The notes under the pieces are model-generated. The model was given only the letters and a program-made list of their open reading frames with translations. It ran no database searches and was not told the DNA's origin. From contig JAWKUH010000013.1 in assembly GCA_041398665.1 (NCBI GenBank), positions 62,001 through 126,000 of the forward strand: a stretch of 64,000 nucleotides of DNA, written 5' to 3'. Positions 17,666 to 24,992 of the stretch are shown here, piece after piece. Source of the stretch: Rohdeia sp041398665 (lineage in GTDB: Bacteria; Planctomycetota; UBA1135; GCA-002686595). Position 1 is the first letter of the stretch, and the number at the start of each line of letters is the position of its first letter. A program made the position numbers and the translations under genes.

Positions 17666-18616
17666 ATGACCGAACCGATCGAAGCGGTCCGGTACGACGA
17701 CCCCGTCGTCGTACATGGCTCCGCGACTCGACCGAGTCTTGGAACGAGAGTGGTGAAGTCCTCGTCGGAGCGAGGTGCGGCGGCCGTCGTCGCGACCGCT
17801 CCCGAGGGTGTCGTCGAGGACGTCGTCCTGACACCGGCGCCGCGCCGACCTCGCAAGGGTTCGACGCGTGCCGTGGTGGGGGACGAGCTGCACCGCGCGT
17901 GGCGCAACTTCTGGCGACGCGGTTCGGACGAGGCGCGCAACGCGCTCGTCGAGTCCTACCAGTTCCTCGTACGTGAGATCGTCGGTCGCTTCTCGGTGCG
18001 CCTCCCGCGCACCGTGGACCGAGGCGATCTCGAGACCGCCGCGAACGTCGGCCTGATCGCGTCGATCACGAGCTTCGACCCGTCGCGCGGCGTCCGCTTC
18101 GAGGCCTACGCCGACCGACGCATCCGCGGTGCGCTGCTCGACGAGCTGCGCACGCAGGACTGGCTGCCGCGTCCGTGGCGCCAGCGTCTCGAACAGCACA
18201 AGCGCGTCGTCGAGCGCCTTCGCGCCGATCTCGAGCGCGCTCCGCTCGACCACGAGGTCGCCGAGGTCCTCGGGCTCGGGGTCGTCGAGTACCAGGTGCT
18301 CTTCGGCGTCGGACTGCCGGGCACGCCCAGCGGATCCTCGCACTACGAGGAGTCCGACGAGTCGGCGTCCGGCATCGACGTCGTGGCCGACCCGCGCACC
18401 GACGCTCCCGAGGAGCGCATGCGCCGCGACGAACTCATGTCGCTCCTCGCGCAGCGCCTCTCCGTGCAGGAGTACCGCATCGTGTACCTCAAGTACTGGG
18501 AGGACATGCCGATGCGGGCCATCGGAGAGCTCACCGGACTGTCGGAGTCGCGCGTGTGCAAGATCCACACGCGGCTGATCGACCGGCTGCGCGACCGACT
18601 CGGCGTCCAGGCCTGA
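17666..18616 (+). CDS. FliA/WhiG-type RNA polymerase sigma factor (sigma70 family)
   Basis: Encodes 316 residues from the ATG at 17666; the conserved part starts near residue 72, so GTG codons around 17872 are alternative starts that would give the usual ~245-residue length. Region 2 is clear: ARNALVESYQFLVREIVGRF, then DLETAANVGLIASITSFDPS, RGVRFEAYADRRIRGALLDE and LRTQDWLPR. Region 3 follows (ERLRADLERAPLDHEVAEVL), then region 4 with the helix-turn-helix MRAIGELTGLSESRVCKIH. This is the alternative sigma class that controls flagella, motility or sporulation-like development. No flagellar gene is nearby. It is convergent with a minus-strand transcript that begins at a c-di-GMP riboswitch at 19.2 kb. 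Confidence 0.9.
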   Translation: MTEPIEAVRYDDPVVVHGSATRPSLGTRVVKSSSERGAAAVVATAPEGVVEDVVLTPAPRRPRKGSTRAVVGDELHRAWRNFWRRGSDEARNALVESYQFLVREIVGRFSVRLPRTVDRGDLETAANVGLIASITSFDPSRGVRFEAYADRRIRGALLDELRTQDWLPRPWRQRLEQHKRVVERLRADLERAPLDHEVAEVLGLGVVEYQVLFGVGLPGTPSGSSHYEESDESASGIDVVADPRTDAPEERMRRDELMSLLAQRLSVQEYRIVYLKYWEDMPMRAIGELTGLSESRVCKIHTRLIDRLRDRLGVQA

Positions 18617-18653
18617 GCGCGGCGCGCGCGGAACGCCGCCGACAAAAGAGCGA

Positions 18654-18678
18654 GGGCATGGGATGCGCTCCCATGCCC
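18654..18678. terminator. Terminator hairpin after the sigma-factor gene
   Basis: A perfect 10-bp stem (18654-18663 with 18669-18678) with a TGCGC loop lies 37 bases after the sigma-gene stop and is preceded by an A-rich GACAAAAGAG. Read on the minus strand, the hairpin is followed by a U-rich complement, so it could also stop the riboswitch transcript arriving from 19.2 kb. Confidence 0.65.
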
Positions 18679-19186
18679 CCGCAGGACCCGTCGGGCGCCG
18701 AAAGGCGCACAGCACCGCGGTACGTCAGCGCGAAGCCGGCGTACTCCCCATCGCGGTGTGCTCCGTCCCCGTTGAGAGCTCGAGCGGGCCGAAGACCGGG
18801 CGCCGGGTCCCCATCCGACGCCAGGCCGTGTCACTCCCCCTTCGCGAGCGACGGCGCGGCGTCCCCACACCGTCCGTCGCGTTCCTGCTCCCTTCCCGGG
18901 AGGTCGTGCACGACGCGGGAACCCGCGTGCACGGAGCCACTCCGTCCACCCTTCCCCACACGTGTTCCGCGGCGGCGGAGGACGCGAGTCCTCGAGCTCC
19001 GTCGCGGTGTTCCTTTTCGATGGGCATGGAGAGGTGGTGCAGCGCACGACCTCGGGTCGTGCGATCGGAAGGGTCCCCTCCGACCGTCCGCTGACGCTCG
19101 CGGCCGGAGGGGCGCATCTTCCGATGGAGGATTCGAAACCGGAGGGGCGAGCCCCTCACCTCTCGGATGACGTTAGGAAGGTCCAG
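18679..19186 (-). other. Putative expression platform and leader downstream of the riboswitch, no clear gene
   Basis: On the minus strand just after the aptamer there is a GAGGGG-CUCG-CCCCUC hairpin (19142-19157) followed by a short U-run, a plausible terminator. A CGGAGGGG element (19075-19082) can pair with CCCCUCCG at 19105-19112 or with a similar copy near 19141, so alternative structures are possible. Another perfect 8-bp hairpin lies at 19044-19062. The best minus-strand open frame (18725-19027, 100 codons) lacks a ribosome binding site and resembles no family, so I do not call it a gene. Confidence 0.4.
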
Positions 19187-19279
19187 ACGGCGTTCGGTAG
19201 CCCGGCTACCCACAATGACGGTCGGGGCCCGTGGCTTTGCGTCCCTACCTCACGGTAGGTTTGCCCTTCTCGTTGCCAT
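19187..19279 (-). ncRNA. Cyclic di-GMP-I (GEMM-I) riboswitch aptamer
   Basis: Read on the minus strand, the sequence matches the GEMM-I consensus closely. A short P1 (AUGGC with GCCGU) closes the motif. The core AGGGCAAACC leads into P2 (CCUACC-GUGA-GGUAGG) with a GNRA tetraloop, then GGGACGCAAAGCC, then P3 ending in GGUAGCCGGGCUACCGA, the tetraloop-receptor arm. The base corresponding to Vc2 G20 is G, which fits c-di-GMP rather than cGAMP selectivity. A good promoter lies just upstream. The unusual point is what follows: no recognisable minus-strand gene before the 3' end of the convergent sigma-factor gene. Confidence 0.9.
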
Positions 19280-19293
19280 CTTCGAGGCGCGGA

Positions 19294-19321
19294 ACCATAC
19301 CGCTGGAACGGCCGGAGGCAA
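19294..19321 (-). promoter_or_regulatory. Promoter of the c-di-GMP riboswitch transcript
   Basis: On the minus strand, TTGCCT (19316-19321) and TATGGT (19294-19299) are separated by 16 bases, a good sigma70-type match in a genome where AT-rich hexamers are rare. The predicted start near 19287 is about eight bases before P1 of the aptamer. Confidence 0.65.
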
Positions 19322-19417
19322 ATCGGACGTGCGCGCCGAGCGCCCTTCGATCGCAACCGTCCGCGATCCGCGGTCTTCGGTGCGCGAGATTCCTCGGGGA
19401 GCACGTCGAGACACGCG

Positions 19418-19819
19418 ATGGAGCACGTCGATCCGGAAAGCGTTTCCGTCGAACTGCGTCGACACCTGCTCGAACCGTTGCACGTCGGCGAGTCGAGCGG
19501 CCCCGGCGCGCGCACGGTGATCGCTCGCAACGACGTCTGCGGCGACGTGCTCGAGCTCTCCGGACGCTTCGACGCGACCGGGGGGCTCGAGCTGCGCTTC
19601 CGCGCGCGCGGGTGCTGGGCCGTGTCGACCGTCGCCTCGCTCCTGTGCGAGCGCGGCGCCGGCGCGAGCGCCGCCGAGGCGCGGGCTCTTCGCGCCGTCG
19701 ACCTGGTGGAGCGCGCCGGGGGGCTGCCGAGGTCGAGGGCGCACGCCGCGAAGCTCGCCGACCGCGCGCTGGCCGATCTCCTGCACGCCCTCCTCCCGGG
19801 AGAGGGTGCCCCGGGCTGA
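19418..19819 (+). CDS. IscU/SufU-like iron-sulfur scaffold family protein lacking one ligand cysteine
   Basis: Encodes 133 residues with an IscU/NifU-N fold signature: ARNDVCGDVLEL (Cys41, Asp43) and ELRFRARGCWAVSTVASLL (Cys66), then an Ala/Glu-rich helix and LPRSRAHAAKLADRALADLL. In IscU proteins the last segment carries His-Cys, the third cysteine ligand; here the His remains (His109) but the Cys is Ala110. An additional Cys77 lies in a helix. It may be a modified scaffold, a carrier with different cluster chemistry, or a regulatory relative. It is divergent from the riboswitch transcript and 236 bases upstream of a radical SAM gene, which would be a natural client. Confidence 0.75.
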   Translation: MEHVDPESVSVELRRHLLEPLHVGESSGPGARTVIARNDVCGDVLELSGRFDATGGLELRFRARGCWAVSTVASLLCERGAGASAAEARALRAVDLVERAGGLPRSRAHAAKLADRALADLLHALLPGEGAPG

Positions 19820-20055
19820 CCGGCTCCCCCGAAGTCGCGGGTCGCGGCGAACACGGCGGCAGGTCCGGGCGTCCACCCCCCGAGGTTCGCTCGCGTGGCG
19901 GCCCCGGAAGCCCCGTGCTAGGCTTCACGATCGGACGCTCTCCGCCCGATCCGGGGCAGGAGAGGAGAGGATCGGTCCCGGCCCGAACCACCACCGGGCC
20001 CCCGCCGGCCACGGGCGCGGCGACCCACGACGACCCCCCCTGGAGGCTCCACCAC

Positions 20056-21684
20056 ATGGTTTCAAAGACGCCGACGCGGCGCCGCGTCGTGCTCTTCCTC
20101 CCGCATCGCGCCGATCCGGCGCGCGGCGAGGTGTTCAGCGCCGACCTCCTGCCCCTCGAACTGCTCCAGATCGCCTCGGGGCCGGTCACCGACGGCTTCG
20201 AGGTCGTCCTGATCGACGCGATGATCGAGCCGCGCTACGTCGAGAAGGTCCTCGAGGCCTGCGACGGCGCGCTGTGCTTCGCGAGTTCGTGCATCCTCGG
20301 CTACCAGGTCTACGACGGCTACGTCGTGGCGAAGGCCGTCCGGGAGAAGTACCCGAACCTCCCGATCGTGTGGGGCGGTTGGTTCCCGAGCGTCACGCCC
20401 GAGATGTACCTCGACGGCGGGATCGCGGACGCGGTCGCGCTCGGACAGGGCGAGCTGACCTTCCGCGAGGTCGTGAACGCGCTCGACGCGGGTGAGCCCC
20501 TCGACTCCGTCGCCGGCCTCGCGCTGAAGCGCGACGGCAAGGTCGTCTACACGGACCATCGCGAGGTCGTCGGCTTCGAGAAGTTCGAGCCGGTGCCGTG
20601 GCACCTGCTCGAGTACGAGCGTTACGCGACGCTCCAGACCACGCCGACGCGCAACAAGGTGCGTCACCGCTTCCCGTTGCCCGGTCACTGGACCGTCGAC
20701 AACCCGCCGCGCGGCTTCAGCTACTTCTCGAGCTTCGGCTGCCCCGAGCCCTGCACGTTCTGCTGCTCGCCGCGCGTGACGGGGCGCCGGTGGAAGGCGA
20801 TCCCCGGCAAGCAGCTCGCGGAGGACGTCGCCGAACTGCAGCAGCGCTTCAAGTTCGACGTGCTGCGCTTCCAGGACGCCAACTTCGGTGTCGCGGAGAA
20901 GCGCACGAAGGAGTTCTGCGAGACGCTCGTCGACCTCCAGGTGCCGATCCATTGGAACGGCACCATCGAGATCGAGACGATCATGCGCTACTCCGAGGAG
21001 ACGCTCGATCTCCTCGAGGAGAGCAAGTGCCACCTGCTGTGGCTGGGCGCCGAGACCGGCGACCAGCAGATGCAGCACGAGATCGGCAAGAAGATCAAGC
21101 TCGGCCACATCCCGACGGCGATCGGCAAGCTCGCGGAGCGCAACATCGTGCCCGGTACGTTCTGGATCATCGGCTACCCCGGCGAGACGCCGGAGACGAT
21201 GCGCGAGACGTTGCGCTGGGCGGCGGCGATCAAGCACCGCTACCCGATCGCGGGCAGCGAGGTCTATCCGTTCCGTCCGATCCCGGGCACGGCGGACTTC
21301 GACAAGGCGGTCGAGCTGGGTTACGTCCCGCCGAAGGACTTCCACGACTGGGGCAACTGCTTCGAGTACAAGTACAACGCGCAGAACACCCCGCTCCCCG
21401 ACGACGTGCGCGAGACGTGGCGCCGGTACAACAACACGGCGGCGTTCTACGACATGCACGTGACCGAGGGCTCGCAGTGGGTCCGGCGGACGATGTCGCG
21501 CATCGCGGGTTGGCGTCTGCGCAACGGCAACTACAAGTTCCCGATCGAGCAGAAGATGTTCGACCTCTACGTGCGCCTGACCGGCCAGCGTCAGGCCGCG
21601 GCGGAGGACGTCTCCGAGGACTACGCGCAGCTCCAGCCGGAGACGCACGCGGCGAAGGTCGAGATGATGAAGAACAGCGCCTGA
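20056..21684 (+). CDS. B12-binding domain radical SAM protein
   Basis: Encodes 542 residues. The start follows a strong GGAGG about 10 bases upstream. N-terminal residues about 10-160 form a cobalamin-binding Rossmann domain (VVLFLPHRADP, LLPLELLQIA, LPIVWGGWFPSVTPEMYL, AVALGQGELTF). The radical SAM core follows with the cluster motif CPEPCTFC (Cys229, Cys233, Cys236), FDVLRFQDANFGV, LLWLGAETGDQQM and FWIIGYPGETPETM. A C-terminal helical extension of about 100 residues follows. This class includes methylases and ring-contracting or lipid-modifying enzymes (for example hopanoid or bacteriochlorophyll modification); the substrate cannot be deduced. It may obtain its cluster from the upstream IscU-like protein (inference). 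Followed by a good terminator. Confidence 0.92.
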   Translation: MVSKTPTRRRVVLFLPHRADPARGEVFSADLLPLELLQIASGPVTDGFEVVLIDAMIEPRYVEKVLEACDGALCFASSCILGYQVYDGYVVAKAVREKYPNLPIVWGGWFPSVTPEMYLDGGIADAVALGQGELTFREVVNALDAGEPLDSVAGLALKRDGKVVYTDHREVVGFEKFEPVPWHLLEYERYATLQTTPTRNKVRHRFPLPGHWTVDNPPRGFSYFSSFGCPEPCTFCCSPRVTGRRWKAIPGKQLAEDVAELQQRFKFDVLRFQDANFGVAEKRTKEFCETLVDLQVPIHWNGTIEIETIMRYSEETLDLLEESKCHLLWLGAETGDQQMQHEIGKKIKLGHIPTAIGKLAERNIVPGTFWIIGYPGETPETMRETLRWAAAIKHRYPIAGSEVYPFRPIPGTADFDKAVELGYVPPKDFHDWGNCFEYKYNAQNTPLPDDVRETWRRYNNTAAFYDMHVTEGSQWVRRTMSRIAGWRLRNGNYKFPIEQKMFDLYVRLTGQRQAAAEDVSEDYAQLQPETHAAKVEMMKNSA

Positions 21685-21704
21685 AAAGGACGCCGTAGGA
21701 AAGG

Positions 21705-21741
21705 AGGCCGGACGAGCGCGAAGCTCCTCCGGCCTTCTTTC
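21705..21741 (+). terminator. Rho-independent terminator of the radical SAM gene
   Basis: Stem of 8 bp (21705-21712 with 21728-21735) continues through a one-base mismatch into 4 bp (21714-21717 with 21723-21726) with a GCGAA loop. A pyrimidine-rich TCTTTCGTTC tail follows, the closest thing to a U-tract in this window. Confidence 0.8.
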
Positions 21742-21786
21742 GTTCATGCGCTGCCCGAACGGCGCCTGCGGCGCCGGGAACACAGG

Positions 21787-21935
21787 TTCACAGGGAGCCG
21801 GGGAGGACGGGGAGGTCGGTCGGTCTCGGAGTCCGATGGATCGCTGCGATGCGCGGTGACGACGGGTCGTCGGAGTCGTTGAGTTGCGGAACGACTCCCA
21901 GGTGTCCCTCCCCGTCCTCCCGGCTCCCTGTGGAA
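21787..21935. repeat. Inverted-repeat element (about 150 bp)
   Basis: A ~30-base arm starting TTCACAGGGAGCCGGGG (21787-21816) is matched almost perfectly by its reverse complement at 21905-21935, with about 88 bases between. No coding capacity. The arm end TTCACAGGGAGC recurs in the intergenic repeat near 27.72 kb, suggesting a small dispersed repeat family, perhaps MITE-like or REP-like. Confidence 0.75.
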
Positions 21936-21946
21936 CTGCGTGGTCC

Positions 21947-22116
21947 CGCGCGGCACGAAGTGGCGCGCTGCGTTCCCCCGCGCGGCACGAAGTGGCGCGC
22001 TGCGTTCCCCCGCGCGGCACGAAGTGGCGCGCTGCGTTCCCCGCGCGGCACGAAGCGGCGCTGCGTTCCCGCGCGGCACGAAGTGGCGCGCTGCGTTCCC
22101 CCGCGCGGCCGCTGGG
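21947..22116. repeat. 32-bp minisatellite, about five units
   Basis: Units with core CGGCACGAAGTGGCGCGCTG begin at 21947, 21979, 22011, 22042 and 22070, and a partial unit begins at 22102. Period is 32, 32, 31, 28 and 32 bases; the fourth unit has small deletions. There is no unique spacer between units, so it is not a CRISPR array. It lies directly between the inverted-repeat element and the 3' end of kdsA. Confidence 0.9.
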
Positions 22117-22146
22117 CCGCGCGCACGCGAACGTCCGGAACTCGAC

Positions 22147-22989
22147 CTAGCGCCCTCGACCCGCGTCCCACGCCGCGAGCACACCGTCGAGGATCGAGGG
22201 GAAGGCATCGAGGCGCAGCATGTTCGCCGCGTCGCTGGGGGAGGAGTCGGGGTCCTCGTGGACCTCGAAGAAGAAGCCGTCGACCCGGCCGGTGGCGGCG
22301 GCCGCGCGCGCGAGGAGCGGGGCGAGTCGGCGGTCGCCTCCGGTCGTCCCGCTCGCCGTACCGGGGCGTTGGACCGAGTGCGTCGCGTCGAAGACGACCG
22401 GAACCCCGAACGCCGCCATGTCGTCGAGGCCCGCCATGTCGACGACGAGGCGCCCGTACCCGAACGTCGAGCCGCGCTCGCACACGCTCACCGACCTCCC
22501 TCCGCCGTCGCGCACCTTCTCCACGGCGTGCGCCATGTCCCAGGGCGCGAGGAACTGACCCTTCTTCACGTTCACCGCTCGTCCCGTCTCCCCGGCGGCG
22601 AGCAGGAGGTCGGTCTGACGGCAGAGGAACGCCGGGATCTGCAGCACGTCGACCGCTTCCGCCGCGATCGCGCACTGCTCGGGCAGGTGCACGTCGGTCA
22701 ACGTCGGCAGTCCGAGTTCGTCGCGCACGCGCGCGAGCTGGGCGAGGCCCTCCGCGATCCCGGGCCCGCGCTGCGACGTCGACTTCGTCCGGTTCGCCTT
22801 GTCGAAGCTCGCCTTGAACACGAGGTCGACGCCGCGCTCCGCGGCGATCTCCGCGAGCCTCGACGCGATGCGGAGCGTGAGGTCCTCGCGCTCGAGCACG
22901 CACGGTCCGGCGAACAGGAAGGGGCGCTCGCCGCCGAGCTCCTTCGCTCCCACGGTCAGCGTCCTGCCGAGTCGGTCGTTCGCGGTCAT
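22147..22989 (-). CDS. kdsA: 3-deoxy-8-phosphooctulonate synthase (Kdo-8-phosphate synthase)
   Basis: Encodes 280 residues, the usual length. KdsA condenses phosphoenolpyruvate with arabinose 5-phosphate, the first dedicated step of Kdo synthesis for LPS core. Signatures are FLFAGPCVLE, DLVFKASFDKANRTK, the substrate-binding GPGIAEGLAQL, TDVHLPEQ, LQIPAFLCRQTDLL, AVNVKKGQFLAPWDM, VVFDATHSVQRPG and the C-terminal DGFFFEVHEDPDSSPSD. The Asn in VNVKKGQ indicates the metal-independent class rather than the Cys-containing metal-dependent one. It lies 61 bases downstream of a lipid-kinase-like gene in the same orientation and probably shares its transcript. It shows that the organism makes an LPS-type outer membrane. 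Confidence 0.96.
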   Translation of the reverse strand: MTANDRLGRTLTVGAKELGGERPFLFAGPCVLEREDLTLRIASRLAEIAAERGVDLVFKASFDKANRTKSTSQRGPGIAEGLAQLARVRDELGLPTLTDVHLPEQCAIAAEAVDVLQIPAFLCRQTDLLLAAGETGRAVNVKKGQFLAPWDMAHAVEKVRDGGGRSVSVCERGSTFGYGRLVVDMAGLDDMAAFGVPVVFDATHSVQRPGTASGTTGGDRRLAPLLARAAAATGRVDGFFFEVHEDPDSSPSDAANMLRLDAFPSILDGVLAAWDAGRGR

Positions 22990-23050
22990 CGCACCAGGTT
23001 CGCGGCGCCGCGGCGCTCGCGCAAGCTCGGGGACGGGCCGACCTCCGCCG

Positions 23051-23958
23051 TCAGGGGACGAGGAGGCGGAAGCGCGTGCCCGTGAGCTGGTAGTCGACGC
23101 TCCCGTGCCCGCCGAGGTCGCCGTCGAGCTGCCACGGGACGTCCTGGTCCGCCGTGATGCGCACACGTTCGGCCTGCCAGAAGTCCGCGACGGAGCCGGG
23201 GAGCTCGCGGACCATCCCGGTCACCGCCATGCGCGCGAGGTTCCAGTTCGACGCGTTCCGCAGCGCATAAACCTCGACCTTCCCGTCGTCGCGCCGCGAG
23301 AGCGAGGAGAGGTGGAAGACCGCGCCGTACTCGCGCACGTTGCTGACGAGCACGAAGCCGAACTCGCCCGCGATCTTCTCGCCGTCGATCTCGAGCCCGA
23401 GCCGCGGCTGGCGCGCCTTGCGCAGCACGGTTCCTGTCGCGCGGACGTAGTCGAACTTCGTGATCGGCCCCTTCCGGCGCCGCTCGACCTCCTCGACGCA
23501 GTAGCCGTCGAAACCGGAACCGACGCACAGGAACGAGATGCGCCCGTTCACCGTGGCCGCGTCGAGCACGCTCGTCCTGCCGCGCAGCACCATCTCGATC
23601 GTGCCGTCGACGTCGCGCGGGATGCGCGCGTCCTTGGCGAGCACGTCCGCCGTGCCCATCGGCAGTTGTCCGACCGCGACGTCGCGGTCGACGAGTCCCG
23701 AGAGGACCTCGCCGAGCGTCCCGTCGCCGCCGACCGCGACGACGGCGTCGGTGTCCTCATGCATGGAGCGCACGCGACGCCAGCCGTCGCGCCGACGCTC
23801 CGTCAGGTGGAGATCGGTCGGGACGCCGTGGCCGCGCAGTCCTCGACCAGTTCGCGCGCCGCCGCCTCCGCGCGACCGCGTCCGGCGATGGGATTCGCGA
23901 TGACGAGCGCACGTCTCGGCCGCGAGCCGCCCTCTCCCTTCGAGTCCTGCTCTTCCAT
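23051..23958 (-). pseudogene. Diacylglycerol kinase/YegS-family lipid kinase, apparent -1 frameshift near the N-terminus
   Basis: The conserved C-terminal part (from about 23845 down) has DTDAVVAVGGDGTLGEVLSG, the catalytic nucleotide-binding GGDGT, then GQLPMGTADVLAKD, SFLCVGSGFDGYC and the terminal Asp-rich DGDLGGHGSVDY. The start of the family fold is in another frame: ATG at 23958, then RRALVIANPIAGRGRAEAAA with the NPxxG phosphate-binding motif. Joining the frames near 23830-23845, in a GCGCGGCC run, gives the expected GHGVPTDLHLTERR segment, so one base seems to be missing. If the indel is a sequence error this is an intact kinase of about 302 residues phosphorylating diacylglycerol, sphingolipid-like or other lipids; if real, only a GTG at 23773 could start the main part. 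Upstream of kdsA. Confidence 0.75.
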
Positions 23959-24012
23959 GCGATCGAGCGCGGAATCGTAGGTTCCCGGGGAGAGCGGCGC
24001 GACAATCCCGGC

Positions 24013-24930
24013 GTGGAACGGGAGCACCAGGGCCGCCCGCTCGCCGTGATCGGTTCGAGCGGCTTCCTCGGACGCCGCGTCGTCCGCGCGGCGCTGCGCG
24101 AGCGGACGTGCACCGTCCTCTCCGTCGCGCGCTCGCCCTTCTCCGTCGACGATCCGCGCCTCGTCGCGGTGTGCTGCGACGCCGCCGAGCCCGGGGCGCT
24201 CGTCGCGTTCCTCGAGCGCGCGCGACCGGCCGAGGTCGTGCTCGTCGCCGCGCTCGCGCGGGCGGGGGACTGCGAGCGCGACCCGGCGCTCGCTCGGCGG
24301 CTCAACCGCGAACTCCCCGGCGAGGTCGCCCGTTGGACCGCGGCCGCCGCCGCCCGACTCGTCGCGGTCTCGACCGACCTCGTGTTCGGGGCGGCCGTGC
24401 CCGGTCCGGGCGGATTCGTCGAGGACGACGCGACCGATCCGATCGGCGTCTACGGGGCGACGAAACGCGCGGGCGAACTCGCGGCGCTCGCGGCCGATCC
24501 CGCGGCGCTCGTCGCGCGGCTCCCGCTCCTCACCGGCGACTCCGAGGGGCGCGGACTCGGGGCGGCCGACGGTCTCCTCGCCGAGCTCGACGCCGGACTC
24601 GACCTCACCCTCTTCGACGACGAGTGGCGCACGCCGCTCGACGTCGACGCGGCGGCGACCGCGCTCGTGCGCCTCGCGGCGCTCGCCGCGTCGGGCGTCG
24701 TGCACGTGCCCGGGCCGGAGCGACTCTCGCGCGCGGAGCTCGGTCGGCGCGTCCTGTGCGACGCGGGTCGCGACCCGGCCTCGGTGCGCACCGCGCCGCG
24801 GGCGGCGCTCGGCGTCGAACTCGAGCGCCCCGCGGACGCCTGCCTCTCGGGCGACCGCGCGCGCCTGCTGCTCGGCGAGGGCTGGAACCGCGGACCTCGC
24901 GCGGCAGCGTGCACCACGCCCTCCGCTTGA
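24013..24930 (+). CDS. NAD(P)-dependent sugar-nucleotide reductase/epimerase, RmlD-like SDR
   Basis: Encodes 305 residues from a GTG start. The extended SDR fold has the nucleotide-binding GSSGFLGRRVV near the N-terminus, a Cys-Asp after strand 3, the RmlD-type AARLVAVSTDLVFG with the catalytic Ser/Thr region, and the YGATKRAGE active-site Tyr-Lys pair. The C-terminal substrate domain (TPLDVDAAATALVRLA, GVVHVPGPERLSR) resembles dTDP-4-dehydrorhamnose reductase. Other RmlABC genes are absent here, so the substrate is open; a nucleotide sugar for the cell-envelope glycan is likely given kdsA nearby. It is divergent from the lipid-kinase gene (54-base gap) and 62 bases upstream of valS. Confidence 0.82.
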   Translation: MEREHQGRPLAVIGSSGFLGRRVVRAALRERTCTVLSVARSPFSVDDPRLVAVCCDAAEPGALVAFLERARPAEVVLVAALARAGDCERDPALARRLNRELPGEVARWTAAAAARLVAVSTDLVFGAAVPGPGGFVEDDATDPIGVYGATKRAGELAALAADPAALVARLPLLTGDSEGRGLGAADGLLAELDAGLDLTLFDDEWRTPLDVDAAATALVRLAALAASGVVHVPGPERLSRAELGRRVLCDAGRDPASVRTAPRAALGVELERPADACLSGDRARLLLGEGWNRGPRAAACTTPSA

Positions 24931-24992
24931 CCGCACCCGCGCCGCCCGCCAAGGTGGCTCGCTCGAATCGCCCGGAGGGGCGGACAGGACCC

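Noticed and set aside
19187..19279. Reading the GEMM-like sequence as a plus-strand element upstream of the IscU-like gene
   Set aside because: The conserved core and GNRA loop only form on the minus strand; the plus-strand read is the complement and lacks the consensus.
21947..22116. Possible CRISPR array
   Set aside because: Units are contiguous with no unique spacers and no cas genes nearby; a minisatellite.
23051..23958. Programmed -1 ribosomal frameshift in the lipid kinase gene
   Set aside because: No slippery heptamer (X XXY YYZ) or downstream pseudoknot at the junction; a simple indel in a GC run is more likely.
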